Shown here piece by piece: positions 16,127 through 24,985 of a DNA stretch of 64,000 bases; position 1 is the stretch's first letter; the number at the start of each line of letters is the position of its first letter. The notes beneath the pieces are model-generated. The model was not told where the DNA came from. It did not search any database and worked only from the letters and a program-made list of their open reading frames with translations. The position numbers and the translations under genes were made by a program. The stretch is from DATBAX01 sp963762965 (GTDB lineage: Bacteria > Acidobacteriota > Terriglobia > Terriglobales > Acidobacteriaceae), in NCBI GenBank assembly GCA_963762965.1, contig CAVXME010000006.1, forward strand, positions 62,001 to 126,000. The letters are read 5' to 3'.

Positions 16127-18031
16127 ATGAGCACTTCGAAATACCTCATCACTGGATTTCTGGCGATCGCGTTGAGCGCGGTGGCACAACAGGCGGCGGA
16201 CCCCTCGGCGTCCACTCCGGCACCAGCGCAGCCCGCTGCGTCCCAGGCCACCAGCTCGGATGCAACACAGAATGCCGCAACGCAAACTGCGGCGCCGACC
16301 GTTGTGGTCACGTCACCCAGCGCCCCGGCACAGCCGCAGGCCGCTCCGCCGACGCAAGCTGCTCCGCCGGCACAAGCCACCGGTCCCGTCACCACCATGG
16401 ATGACGTGGTCAACCGGGCCATTGCGCGCGAGCACGCCTTGATGGACATGCTGAAGACTCGCACCCCTCTGGTCGAGACCTATCTCCAGAACCTGAAGCC
16501 TGACCAGAAGCTTGGCGCGGTGCCCAGTGGAGACCACTATTTTCTCGGACGCATGGACCTCGGCGAGAGCATCGACCGCCGCGACTACCTCTCCAAGGAC
16601 GAGAGTTTCCAAAAGAACTTAATGGGCGGCGTTACCAAGCTGTTCAAGTTTCAATACGAGCCCATGGGTTTCTCCTGGATGATCTTCGCGGACCGTCAGG
16701 ATTTCGACCGCCAGCACTACGACTTCAAGTATGTCCGCCGCGAATTCCTCGGCGACATCCGCTGCCTGGTGTTCGATATCACTCCCAAGCCGGATTCTGG
16801 CAAGGGCCGTTTCCTCGGCCGCGTATGGGTCGAAGATCAGGATTACAACATTGTGCGCTTGAACGGCACCTACGCTCCTCGCCCGCGCAACGCCTACTTC
16901 TTCCACATGGATAGCTGGCGCTTGAACCTGATTCCCGGCTACTGGGTTCCCGCCTACATCTACAGTGAAGAAGGCGACTTCAGCTACGGCGCCAAAGACA
17001 AAATGGCGTTCAAGGCGCAGAGCCGCATCTGGGGCTACGATCTGAAGAAAGACGTCAAAGCTGACGAGTTGTCCTCCATTCGCGTTGACTCCGTGAAGGA
17101 TGACAGCGCCGCCGCCGAAGACGCTTCACCCTTGCAAGCGCAGCGTGAATGGCAGCAGCAAGCCGAAGACAACGTCATGGAACGGTTGCAAGCCTCTGGC
17201 CTGATTGCTCCCGAAGGCGAAGTCGACAAAGTTCTCCAGACCGTCATCAACAACCTGGAAGTCACCAACAACATTGATTTGCCCCGTCCCGTTCGCGCCC
17301 GCGTCATGCTCACTTCCCCGCTGGAAACTTTCAGTGTGGGTAACGTGATCGTGGTCAGCCGCGGTCTCATCGACACACTTCCCGACGAAGCCAGCCTGGC
17401 CATGGTCCTCTCTCATGAACTGGCTCACATCGTTCTGGGACACAACCTGGGCAGCAAGTTCGCCTTCAACGATCGCATGCTCTTCTCGGACGAATCCACC
17501 TACAACAATTTCGGATTCCGCCACAACCCCGATGAAGAAACCGCAGCCGACGCAAAGGCCATGGAGCTCTTGAAGAATTCGCCCTACGCTCAGAAGCTCG
17601 ATGTGGCTTCGTTGTACATGAAACAGCTCTCGGCGCGTTCTGCGGATCTTTCTGCTCTGCTGACCGCTCACCTGGGAAACAACTTCACCGACGCCAAGGG
17701 AACCATCACCCGCATGTCGGCAATCATGCAAACCGGCCCGGCGCTGGACGACACCAAGCTCGATCAGATCGCGGCCCTGCCCCTGGGCGGACGCGTAAAG
17801 CTGAATGCCTGGGACGACCACGTCGAACTCATCAAGGGAGCGCCGGTGGCTATCACCTCCGTGCGCGACAAAATGCCGTTTGAAGTGACTCCGTTCTTCC
17901 CCCGCCTCGCCCGTTACACGAGCGGCGGAACCACGGACGCTTCGGCCAGCACCACAGCAGCCGCCAACACGGCTGCTCCAACTACCGCAGCTGCGCCTAG
18001 CTCAACGCCTGCGGCGACTCCAAGCAATTAA
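16127..18031 (+). CDS. Exported M48-family zinc metallopeptidase
   Basis: Zinc peptidase of 634 residues. A signal peptide (MSTSKYLITGFLAIALSAVAQ) precedes about 80 residues rich in Ala, Pro, Thr and Gln. Residues 85-330 contain an outer-membrane-lipoprotein-like region of unknown role. The M48 domain follows with HELAH at 430-434 and EETAAD at 470-475, both needed for zinc binding, and a low-complexity Ala/Thr tail ends the protein. Relatives such as BepA/YfgC check outer-membrane protein assembly; here the central domain differs, so the role is uncertain. The ATG has AGAGAGG upstream; an in-frame start 11 codons earlier is less likely. A strong hairpin follows the stop. Confidence 0.85.
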   Translation: MSTSKYLITGFLAIALSAVAQQAADPSASTPAPAQPAASQATSSDATQNAATQTAAPTVVVTSPSAPAQPQAAPPTQAAPPAQATGPVTTMDDVVNRAIAREHALMDMLKTRTPLVETYLQNLKPDQKLGAVPSGDHYFLGRMDLGESIDRRDYLSKDESFQKNLMGGVTKLFKFQYEPMGFSWMIFADRQDFDRQHYDFKYVRREFLGDIRCLVFDITPKPDSGKGRFLGRVWVEDQDYNIVRLNGTYAPRPRNAYFFHMDSWRLNLIPGYWVPAYIYSEEGDFSYGAKDKMAFKAQSRIWGYDLKKDVKADELSSIRVDSVKDDSAAAEDASPLQAQREWQQQAEDNVMERLQASGLIAPEGEVDKVLQTVINNLEVTNNIDLPRPVRARVMLTSPLETFSVGNVIVVSRGLIDTLPDEASLAMVLSHELAHIVLGHNLGSKFAFNDRMLFSDESTYNNFGFRHNPDEETAADAKAMELLKNSPYAQKLDVASLYMKQLSARSADLSALLTAHLGNNFTDAKGTITRMSAIMQTGPALDDTKLDQIAALPLGGRVKLNAWDDHVELIKGAPVAITSVRDKMPFEVTPFFPRLARYTSGGTTDASASTTAAANTAAPTTAAAPSSTPAATPSN

Positions 18032-18066
18032 CAGCATTCGCCAAACCACAAGTTGAGGCAAAGACG

Positions 18067-18117
18067 AGGCTGGAACCGGAAGCGAATTCCGGATTCCAGC
18101 CTTCGTAATTTATCTTT
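18067..18117 (+). terminator. Hairpin terminator after the M48 peptidase gene
   Basis: A 14-15 bp stem (AGGCTGGAACCGGAA with TTCCGGATTCCAGCCT, one bulged T) around a short loop ends at 18102 and is followed by a T-rich tract (TTCGTAATTTATCTTTT). It lies about 35 bases after the stop. Confidence 0.8.
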
Positions 18118-18126
18118 TAATTTATT

Positions 18127-18155
18127 GTCATCCCGAGCGGAAGCCGAGGGACCTT
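18127..18155. repeat. Dispersed GTCATCCCGAGC-type repeat, copy 1
   Basis: The stretch GTCATCCCGAGCGG...GAGGGACC has related copies at 31943-31981, 33979-34010 and 58617-58667, all intergenic, in both orientations. The arms are partly self-complementary. Confidence 0.55.
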
Positions 18156-18202
18156 GCGCTTGACTTCCCTTGCGCCACCACCACGGAGGGGATGAGCAAA
18201 AC

Positions 18203-20941
18203 TCAAGGATTCACCTGCTGGGCAAGACTCCCAGAACTGCTCTGAAGTTGCGAGTTCCCCAGATAATTGAACGTGATGCTGTGCGACCCTGCCGACAGCG
18301 AGCTCGTACTCAACGCCGCCACGCCCCCGGCCAGTTTCTTTTTCCCCAGTATGGCCGTGCCATCCTTGAACTCAACCATGCCGGTTACCGTACCTCCGAA
18401 CTGCGACGCTACAGTCGCCGTGAAGGTCACCAACTGCCCCACCACCGAAGGGTTTGCCGACGACGTCGGCGTGGTCGTAGTCACGTCCTTATCGACGGTT
18501 TGCGTCAACAACGAAACCGTATGCGGGTTGAGGCTTCCATTACCGGAGTATGTGGCGTTAATCGTGTGCGAACCAACTTTAAGGGTTGAGACGGTAAGGC
18601 TCCCAGCACCGTGGTTAAGCCGAACTTTCTTCAGGGTTCTCGCGCCATCTTTAAACGTGACCGTGCCGGTAGGCATTCCTGCTCCGCTCGCCGTCGCTGC
18701 CACCGTGGCATTGAAAGTTACAGGTGCATGGTAGGGAGACGGACCCGGTGAACTCGTCGCACCGGCAATCGAAGTCCCTCGCTGGTTGAGTAGAACCGCG
18801 ACTGTCCCGGGGACTTGTCCAACGAAGGAAGTGGAGTTAGCGACGGCGAGATCCAACGCCCCATCCCCATTGAAATCCCCCACCGCGATGTAGGCAGCCG
18901 TGTATCCCGCCGCGTAACCGACAGGAGCTTGGAAGCCGCCAGTCCCGGTTCCCAGCAGAATCTCCACGTTTGGCCCGGTTACGTAATTGTCCTCAGTGGC
19001 AACCGCCAGGTCCGGAATTCCGTCTCCATTGAAATCCCCCACCGCAACCATCGTGGGATTGTCGCCCGCCGCGTAGCCGACAGCCGGTTGAAAGGTTCCA
19101 TCCCCGTTCCCCAGCAGAATGCTCACCGTTCCGCCGGGAGCAACTTGATTGACCACCGCCAGATCCAGCTTGCCGTCGCCGTTTAGGTCGGCAGCAATAA
19201 CATATTGCGAATTTGAACCGGAAGAATATGCCACCGGCGCCTGGAAGGTGCCGTCACCGTTGCCCAGCATCACTTGCAACGGCCCATTCAGGCTGGTCAT
19301 GGCAATATCCAACTTGCCGTCTCCTTTGAAATCGCCCACGGCCAGGCAAGTCGGGCTATTGTTTCCCGTGCTCGCTAGATACTTATAGCCCTGGAAAGTC
19401 CCGTCTCCGTTCCCCAGCAGCAAATCAAGTTTCGAGGAGTTGGCGACCACCAGGTCGGGTTTGCCATCATTATTAAAATCTCCGGCTGCGACTGCCGCGG
19501 GATCCCCTCCCGTGCCAAACTCTGTCTTCGGTTGAAAACTGCCATCGCCATTGCCCAGCAACACCGCAACGGCCTCATCCCCCAACCCCAAATTGTCGGA
19601 GGTCACCACCGCAGCATCGATTTTGCCGTCGAGGTTGAAGTCGGCCAATGCCAGCGAATGCGGATTGCCACCGGCTCCGTAAGAAGTTAGGGGCAGCAGC
19701 GTCCCGTCTCCGTTGCCCAGCAAAGCGCTGACCGCAGCACTGCCATTGTTGACTACCATCACATCGGCTTTCCCGTCCCCGTTGAGATCGGTCACCGCCA
19801 TCGCGACGGGTGCGATGCCGCCGGGATAAGCCACAACGCCCTGGAACTTGCCGTCACCAAGACCCGCCAACACCGTGATGTTATTGCTATTGGCGTTCGC
19901 CACCGCCAGATCCAGATTGCCATCCCCGTTTAAGTCACTTACTACCACTGAGTCGGGAGAGTCTCCGGCCATGTACATAAGCGAGGATGCCGTGAACGTT
20001 CCATCCCCGGCACCCAGAAATACCTGGACCACGTTGCTTGCCAGAAGCGGCAGTATGAGATCGGGCTTGCCATCCCCGTTGACGTCTTCTATCACCGGAG
20101 CGCCCGGGGCCACGACAGAAGAGCTCACCGGCGTTTGAAATGTTCCATCCCCGTTGCCCAGCATCACTAGGAGGTCATTGTTCGTAGTCACGACCAGATC
20201 CAACTTCCCGTCAAGATTGACGTCGCCGACGGTCACCGTATTCGTTGCCCCCACCGCATAGTTGACCGCCGCACGAAAGCTACCGTCGCCGTTCCCTATA
20301 AGAATGCTCACGCCACCGCCGTTGTCGGCGACCGCCAGATCGGATTTTCCGTCGTCATTAAAATCTGCCACTGCAACCGACACCGGTGAAGTACCCGCCG
20401 GAAATGCCACCGCTGCCTGGAACGTACCGTTGCCGTTCCCCAGCAGGATGCTGACAGAATTGCTTCCAAACGAGGTAACGGCCAGGTCCAGCTTGCCGTC
20501 TCGGTTGAAGTCTCCAACCGCAATTCCCCAGGGCGATCCCGCAACCGCGTAGTCCACATGCGTTTGAAACGTGCCATCGCCGTTGCCCAGAAGCACGCTG
20601 ACAGTATTGGCCGCGTCGTTAGCTGTCACCAGATCCAGTTTGCCGTCTCCATTGAAGTCCCCCAAGGCGAGAGACGTAGGACCACTGCCAACCCCATAGC
20701 TAACCGCGGTGCGAAAACTCCCATCGCCGTTCCCCAACAGGACACTGATGGTACCGTCATTTCCGTTCGCAACCGCTAAGTCCGCATTGCCGTCGTGATC
20801 AAAGTCTCCCAGCACCATCGACGCCGGCGAATTCCCTGTAGCAAAGCTCGGTGTGGCGTAAAACTCGCCCCCGGCGGCCCAGGCAGATGCAGCCAATGCG
20901 AAGATAAGCGGAATCCAAACCAGAAACTTTGACAACCGCAT
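18203..20941 (-). CDS. Secreted FG-GAP (VCBS) repeat protein with C-terminal Ig-like domains
   Basis: Extracellular protein of about 912 residues. A signal peptide (MRLSKFLVWIPLIFALAASA) is followed by some 20 repeats of about 35-40 residues with the pattern VGDFNGDGKLDLAV ... VLLGNGDGTFQ; the DxNxDGxxD loops are calcium-binding sites and the repeats should form integrin-like beta-propellers. Two Ig-like domains close the protein (PTGTVTFKDGARTLKK and GMVEFKDGTAILGKKK). Likely roles are adhesion or carbohydrate binding; no catalytic domain is visible. The chosen ATG has an ideal AGGAGG seven bases upstream, so a 38-residue in-frame extension is rejected. The repeats are diverged at DNA level. 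Confidence 0.88.
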   Translation of the reverse strand: MRLSKFLVWIPLIFALAASAWAAGGEFYATPSFATGNSPASMVLGDFDHDGNADLAVANGNDGTISVLLGNGDGSFRTAVSYGVGSGPTSLALGDFNGDGKLDLVTANDAANTVSVLLGNGDGTFQTHVDYAVAGSPWGIAVGDFNRDGKLDLAVTSFGSNSVSILLGNGNGTFQAAVAFPAGTSPVSVAVADFNDDGKSDLAVADNGGGVSILIGNGDGSFRAAVNYAVGATNTVTVGDVNLDGKLDLVVTTNNDLLVMLGNGDGTFQTPVSSSVVAPGAPVIEDVNGDGKPDLILPLLASNVVQVFLGAGDGTFTASSLMYMAGDSPDSVVVSDLNGDGNLDLAVANANSNNITVLAGLGDGKFQGVVAYPGGIAPVAMAVTDLNGDGKADVMVVNNGSAAVSALLGNGDGTLLPLTSYGAGGNPHSLALADFNLDGKIDAAVVTSDNLGLGDEAVAVLLGNGDGSFQPKTEFGTGGDPAAVAAGDFNNDGKPDLVVANSSKLDLLLGNGDGTFQGYKYLASTGNNSPTCLAVGDFKGDGKLDIAMTSLNGPLQVMLGNGDGTFQAPVAYSSGSNSQYVIAADLNGDGKLDLAVVNQVAPGGTVSILLGNGDGTFQPAVGYAAGDNPTMVAVGDFNGDGIPDLAVATEDNYVTGPNVEILLGTGTGGFQAPVGYAAGYTAAYIAVGDFNGDGALDLAVANSTSFVGQVPGTVAVLLNQRGTSIAGATSSPGPSPYHAPVTFNATVAATASGAGMPTGTVTFKDGARTLKKVRLNHGAGSLTVSTLKVGSHTINATYSGNGSLNPHTVSLLTQTVDKDVTTTTPTSSANPSVVGQLVTFTATVASQFGGTVTGMVEFKDGTAILGKKKLAGGVAALSTSSLSAGSHSITFNYLGNSQLQSSSGSLAQQVNP

Positions 20942-21053
20942 CACCGAACCTCCTGCCGCTATTGGGTAATCGGCAAGCTGAGCATGTGCGTTGGGCCTGG
21001 TAGAGTCAATCGGAGGAATCATTTTCGCCAACAAATGACTGAGTCTACGAAAC

Positions 21054-21107
21054 AACCGAGGGTGCCCGGGTCTCGCCGCTTTTGCGAGACCCAGGGAACC
21101 ACGGACG
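21054..21107. repeat. GTCTCGC-N7-GCGAGAC palindromic repeat, copy 1
   Basis: A 7-bp stem (GTCTCGC/GCGAGAC) lies within a roughly 53-base element that recurs in the same orientation at 22615-22667 with the same flanks (AACCGA...GGTGCC before, ACCACGGACG or ACCACAGACG after). The two copies bracket the GloVer-repeat gene. Confidence 0.75.
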
Positions 21108-21139
21108 CAGAAAGCTATTTCTGATCAAGTTGCGATGTT

Positions 21140-22417
21140 CTACGGAGTCACTTCGAACGCCACACCCTCTTCATGCGTTCCGCCTTGGATGGTGGTGCCG
21201 TAGAGATTGCCCGCGCCGTCGAGAATCAGGCTGCTATACGGCCGATCGCCGTCGTCCGTGCCGGTGAAAGTCCAGAGAACCTTGTGGGTATAGCCGCCGG
21301 TGCCCACCGGGGCCACCAGCTCGAAAACCGTTCCGCAGGAAAAGTTACCGCACCCGCCACCACCGAGCGTGGTCCCATAAATGTTCCCCGCCGCATCGAA
21401 TACCAGCCCCGCCGCAGGCACAAACCCATCTGCGCCGCAGGCAAACGAATAGAGAATCTTCTCTGTCCATACTCCCTTCTTCTTTCTCGGACTCAGCTGG
21501 TAAACACTTCCGCAACCATTGGCGCCCTCACTCGACAACGTACCGTAAAGGTTCCCCGCCTTGTCGAGTACAGGCACACCCTCGGGCAGAATGCCGGATT
21601 TATAACTACCAAAAGTATGGAGCACGGTCGGAGCCCAACCGCCGCTGCCGTCCGGTGAAAGCTCGAATGCCGTCGAGGTCCCAACCCCGAAGATGTTGCC
21701 AGCGGCATCCATGGTTAACCCGGCGGGGTAAGTAGTAGCAATCTCGTAGATGGCATGCTCGGTCCAACCGCCACTGGACGGACTCAACTCGAAGATGCTG
21801 TTAGGAGCGCCACATCCAAAAGTTGTGCCAAAGAGATTGCCCTTCGTATCCATGATCAAACCGTTCACCGGACAACCGCCATCCGCCAAACCGGAAAAAC
21901 TGTACAGGACAGTTTCTTTCCATCTCGCTCCCACCAGACTCAACTCGAACACAACGCCGAATCCACTCGCGCCGCCACCTGCCGCAGTTCCGTAAAGATT
22001 CCCCGCACCGTCAAATATTACATCCGCAAAAGCGGGACAGTTCCCATCCGCGCCTCCGGTAAAACTGTGCAGCGTTTTCTCCTTCCAACCTCCGCCGCTC
22101 TTCGGCAAAAGCTCAAATACGGTTCCTTCTCCCCATCGTCCTCCCTCGCAGGTCGTGCCATAGAGATTGCCAGCACTGTCCGGAGTCAGTCCAGAAACCG
22201 ACGCTCCCGGCGGAGCCAGAGGATCGCCAATGAAGTTGTAGAGCACGCTTTCCGTTTGGGCCTGCGCCGGACGAGCGCCAATCAGCAGGAACACGAAGAA
22301 CACAGTCAGAGCCAGAACGCCGCGCCCTGGAAATCTTGCTGCATCGAATCTCGGCCTGACACCTCTAGGCCAGACATGAGAAATGTTCAACCGGTCATTC
22401 GTCCTAGCTGAATACAT
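21140..22417 (-). CDS. Secreted GloVer-repeat protein
   Basis: Exported protein of 425 residues. A signal peptide near residues 30-53 (LALTVFFVFLLIGARPAQA) follows a basic N-terminal region. The remainder is made of about eight repeats of about 45-50 residues with the pattern DGAGNLYGTT..GG.CG.GTVFEL, then W.E..LYSF.G..DG..P, which is the GloVer tandem repeat found in many acidobacterial secreted proteins and thought to build a beta-propeller. No enzyme motif is visible. GGGGAGG precedes the ATG. It lies just upstream of the FG-GAP protein on the same strand, so both may be surface structures. Function unknown. Confidence 0.78.
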   Translation of the reverse strand: MYSARTNDRLNISHVWPRGVRPRFDAARFPGRGVLALTVFFVFLLIGARPAQAQTESVLYNFIGDPLAPPGASVSGLTPDSAGNLYGTTCEGGRWGEGTVFELLPKSGGGWKEKTLHSFTGGADGNCPAFADVIFDGAGNLYGTAAGGGASGFGVVFELSLVGARWKETVLYSFSGLADGGCPVNGLIMDTKGNLFGTTFGCGAPNSIFELSPSSGGWTEHAIYEIATTYPAGLTMDAAGNIFGVGTSTAFELSPDGSGGWAPTVLHTFGSYKSGILPEGVPVLDKAGNLYGTLSSEGANGCGSVYQLSPRKKKGVWTEKILYSFACGADGFVPAAGLVFDAAGNIYGTTLGGGGCGNFSCGTVFELVAPVGTGGYTHKVLWTFTGTDDGDRPYSSLILDGAGNLYGTTIQGGTHEEGVAFEVTP

Positions 22418-22569
22418 AAAACCTCCCCGCTAGACGCCCACAGGGTGCCAGCTTTACCAGACCCGGTCAACCACAGAATTGTTAAATTCGCCCGTAGCGC
22501 AAGTTGCTCTCTTATCAGCAAGATGTGGCCGGGTTGCCAGGTCGAGCAACGCTCGATAAAGCATGTGCG

Positions 22570-22591
22570 GCGCGGACACTCTTGTCCGCGC
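22570..22591. repeat. GCGCGGAC/GTCCGCGC hairpin element
   Basis: A perfect 8-bp inverted repeat with a 6-base loop in intergenic DNA, of the same general kind as the other GC-rich palindromes here. Only one copy was seen. Confidence 0.55.
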
Positions 22592-22614
22592 GCGGTCTAG
22601 CCGGGTGCGTCACC

Positions 22615-22667
22615 AACCGATGGTGCCGATGTCTCGCCGCATTTGCGAGACGCGGGGACCACAGACG
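22615..22667. repeat. GTCTCGC-N7-GCGAGAC palindromic repeat, copy 2
   Basis: Second copy of the element at 21054-21107, same orientation, identical stem and closely similar flanks on both sides. Confidence 0.75.
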
Positions 22668-22766
22668 ACCGAAGCCTCGTAGCACTTTTGCCAAAACGGG
22701 AATTTCAGCTAACTCCAACATCCGATGCCACTTCCCGCATTTTGTAAGTAGATTCCCGCCGGTACA

Positions 22767-22788
22767 AAATGTTCCACGTGGAACATTT
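22767..22788. promoter_or_regulatory. parS: parS-like 22-bp palindrome (ParB binding site)
   Basis: The 16-mer TGTTCCACGTGGAACA at 22770-22785 is a perfect palindrome, extended by three further matching bases on each side (AAA...TTT). It agrees with the parS consensus TGTTNCACGTGAAACA except for symmetric changes seen in several phyla. It lies 14 bases beyond the 3' end of dinB. ParB binding here would nucleate chromosome partition complexes. No parA or parB gene is in the window. Confidence 0.75.
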
Positions 22789-22801
22789 CTCCAATTTGCA
22801 G

Positions 22802-24046
22802 CTACCCCTGAGCCTTCCCCTTGCCCGGCAGCGCCGTCGGGTTCTCCTGGACACGCTCCCGGAAGCCGCCCTTCATTCCCGTCGCCAGGGATACGCTCGA
22901 CTCGCCAAACTTGTCCCGCAACTTGTCCGCCGCGGACATGGCCTGCTCCCAGCGCTTGCGGCGGCCATCTTCGAGCAGGTCTCCCTGCTCCGCCTGCCCT
23001 TCGAACGACGACGTCTGCACGCCCAGCAAGCGCACCTGCTGTCCCTTGCGCCAGTTCTTGCGAAACAATGCGCGCACCTGCTCGAAGATTTCCGTGTCGA
23101 GCTGCGTGGGCGCAGGCAGCGAGTGCGCACGCGTGATGGTGGAAAAATCTTTGTAGCGCAACTTGAGTTGGAGGGTGCGAGCGTGCAGTCCAGCTTCGCG
23201 CAAGCGCCGTCCCACCATCTCGGAGAGCCGCATCAACGTTGACTCAAGCTGTTCGATGTCGGCTGTGTCTTCGTTGTAAGTATGTTCGTGGCTGATGGAT
23301 TTGGGTCCGACCTCTTCCCCCACCTCAGTGTCGAACCAGCCGCCCGCGTCTTCGCCGCGAGCCTTGCCCGCAAGCGCCAGTCCCCACTTGCCAAAGTGTT
23401 CGGCAAGAAAAGCTTCATCGAAGCGAGCGAGGTCGCCGACCCGGTTGATCCCCAACGCATGCAGATTCTGCTCTGTGACCTTGCCCACGCCAGGGATGTC
23501 GCGCACGTCGAGCGGCGCAAGAAACTTTGCCTCCTGCCCGGGGATGACCCAGAGCACACCATGCGGCTTCGCCTTGGCGGACGAAACTTTGGCGATGAGG
23601 CGCGAGCTGCCAATCCCGATGGAACAATTCAATTGCGTCTCGGACTTCATCTTCTTATGCAGGTCGTGGGCCGCACGCAGCGCGGGGCCGTGCAGGCGTT
23701 CCGTGCCTGTCATGTCGAGATAGGCTTCGTCGATCGAAGCCATCTCCACCAGCGGCGAGAACGAACACAGGACGTGATGAACTTTCTCAGAGCACTCGCG
23801 ATAGCGGTCAGGATGTCCGTTGACAAAGATGGCCTGCGGACAAAGCTTCGCCGCCGTGCGCAGCGGCATGGCCGAGTGCACTCCGAATTTGCGCGCCTCA
23901 TAAGACGCTGCCGAGACCACGCCGCGTTCGTTGCGCTGTCCGCCTACCACAACTGCTTTGCCTTTTAGAGAGGGATCAAACAGCTCTTCCACCGAGACGA
24001 AGAAGGCGTCCATGTCGACGTGGAAGATGGTTTTGGTGGAGGGCAT
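22802..24046 (-). CDS. dinB: DNA polymerase IV (Y-family)
   Basis: Translesion DNA polymerase of 414 residues. Catalytic carboxylates are visible in FHVDMDAFFVSVE (residues 8-20) and ASIDEAYLDMTG (near 105). The steric and fingers segment VVVGGQRNERGVVSAASYEAR, the thumb helix-hairpin-helix (DIPGVGKVTEQNLHALGI) and the little-finger domain (SISHEHTYNEDT) follow. The C-terminal 40 residues are long and low complexity; they lack an obvious QLxLF clamp motif. It would copy damaged DNA, probably under SOS control, though I saw no LexA box in the 67 bases shared with the divergent gene. Confidence 0.96.
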   Translation of the reverse strand: MPSTKTIFHVDMDAFFVSVEELFDPSLKGKAVVVGGQRNERGVVSAASYEARKFGVHSAMPLRTAAKLCPQAIFVNGHPDRYRECSEKVHHVLCSFSPLVEMASIDEAYLDMTGTERLHGPALRAAHDLHKKMKSETQLNCSIGIGSSRLIAKVSSAKAKPHGVLWVIPGQEAKFLAPLDVRDIPGVGKVTEQNLHALGINRVGDLARFDEAFLAEHFGKWGLALAGKARGEDAGGWFDTEVGEEVGPKSISHEHTYNEDTADIEQLESTLMRLSEMVGRRLREAGLHARTLQLKLRYKDFSTITRAHSLPAPTQLDTEIFEQVRALFRKNWRKGQQVRLLGVQTSSFEGQAEQGDLLEDGRRKRWEQAMSAADKLRDKFGESSVSLATGMKGGFRERVQENPTALPGKGKAQG

Positions 24047-24113
24047 GAGGTGGAACCGCTGGTCAGGATTTTATCAACATAGGACGCTGGATGCAGCGAT
24101 ACAATTGTTTGAA

Positions 24114-24890
24114 ATGAATCCGTCGGCGCGAACCTGGTTGCGATGGCTGATCCTCTGGGTCGTGGTCGCCGCCACAGCCCAAGCCTCAAGCTGGCAGCGG
24201 CACGTTCTATCAGGAAAAGGGGAATCCTTTGACGCGCCGCAAGCGCACCCGTTGGCATACTTCATTCGTGATCCGTTCCTGCGCGACGATGGCTACGAGT
24301 ACTGTGGCGACTGCGCGCCTGCCGGCAAAGCCGCAGTGCATGTTCAACATCGATTCAAGACAGAGCTCATAAAAGTAGGGACGCTCGGCGGGTACACGAT
24401 CTACGATCTGTTCTATCGCTTTGATGATCACGTGGACACCGGAGAGATCGATTGGAAATCGATTCTGGTCGAGGTTTCTCCGGGACGGTATCGCGAGATT
24501 TACCATTTGCAGCCGACCCAGGCGGAGATCAAACCTTCGTTCTTCTTGAAGGCAGGTGAGGAGGAAATCCTTGCAACCCGTGACCTAATTCCGGGCACTG
24601 GAAACAATTACTATGAGGACTATTTCTGGTTTTCGCCAGCCGGCCCGGTTCGAATCGACATCGAAACAATTACTAAGGCGGTGCAGTCGATTCTCCCGAG
24701 CGGATTGGGCGCGCGCAAGGGTGGTGGTTTGGATATGAAATCGCTGAGCTATCGCAGCGCGGTATGGAAGGACGACGACGCGAACTGTTGTCCGTCCGGC
24801 GGCGTGGTGGACATAAAATTCCGGCTCGACAACGGCAAAATCATCGTGACCAGCAAGCATTATGATCCAACGGCCGCGCCTTACGATTGA
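24114..24890 (+). CDS. Exported protein of unknown function
   Basis: Protein of 258 residues with a signal peptide (WLRWLILWVVVAATAQASS). The mature part is rich in aromatic and acidic residues, has four cysteines (CGDC near 50, CC near 225) that could form disulphides, and segments such as YTIYDLFYRFDDHVDTGEID and GNNYYEDYFWFSPAGPVRID suggesting a beta-rich domain. The ATG at 24114 is favoured over an upstream frame that runs through the dinB start region. It may be co-transcribed with the ADP-ribosylglycohydrolase homologue about 100 bases downstream. I do not recognise the family. Confidence 0.6.
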   Translation: MNPSARTWLRWLILWVVVAATAQASSWQRHVLSGKGESFDAPQAHPLAYFIRDPFLRDDGYEYCGDCAPAGKAAVHVQHRFKTELIKVGTLGGYTIYDLFYRFDDHVDTGEIDWKSILVEVSPGRYREIYHLQPTQAEIKPSFFLKAGEEEILATRDLIPGTGNNYYEDYFWFSPAGPVRIDIETITKAVQSILPSGLGARKGGGLDMKSLSYRSAVWKDDDANCCPSGGVVDIKFRLDNGKIIVTSKHYDPTAAPYD

Positions 24891-24985
24891 AATTGTCCCG
24901 ATCCTGATAGGATCGTTTCTTGTTCAATCTTCCAACCACAAATCCAGCGGCGCACTTCCTGAGCCAAAGCGAGTCCTGCGCATTC

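Larger units (their letters stand above)
22418..22801. other. 384-base gene-free region holding parS-like site and two palindromic repeats
   Basis: No credible gene lies between the GloVer gene and dinB, both on the minus strand. The region holds a GCGCGGAC/GTCCGCGC hairpin (22570-22591), the second GTCTCGC repeat (22615-22667) and the parS-like palindrome next to the 3' end of dinB. Confidence 0.7.

Noticed and set aside
18203..20941. CRISPR-like periodicity
   Set aside because: The regular pattern comes from protein FG-GAP repeats; units are diverged at DNA level and there are no short identical repeats with unique spacers.
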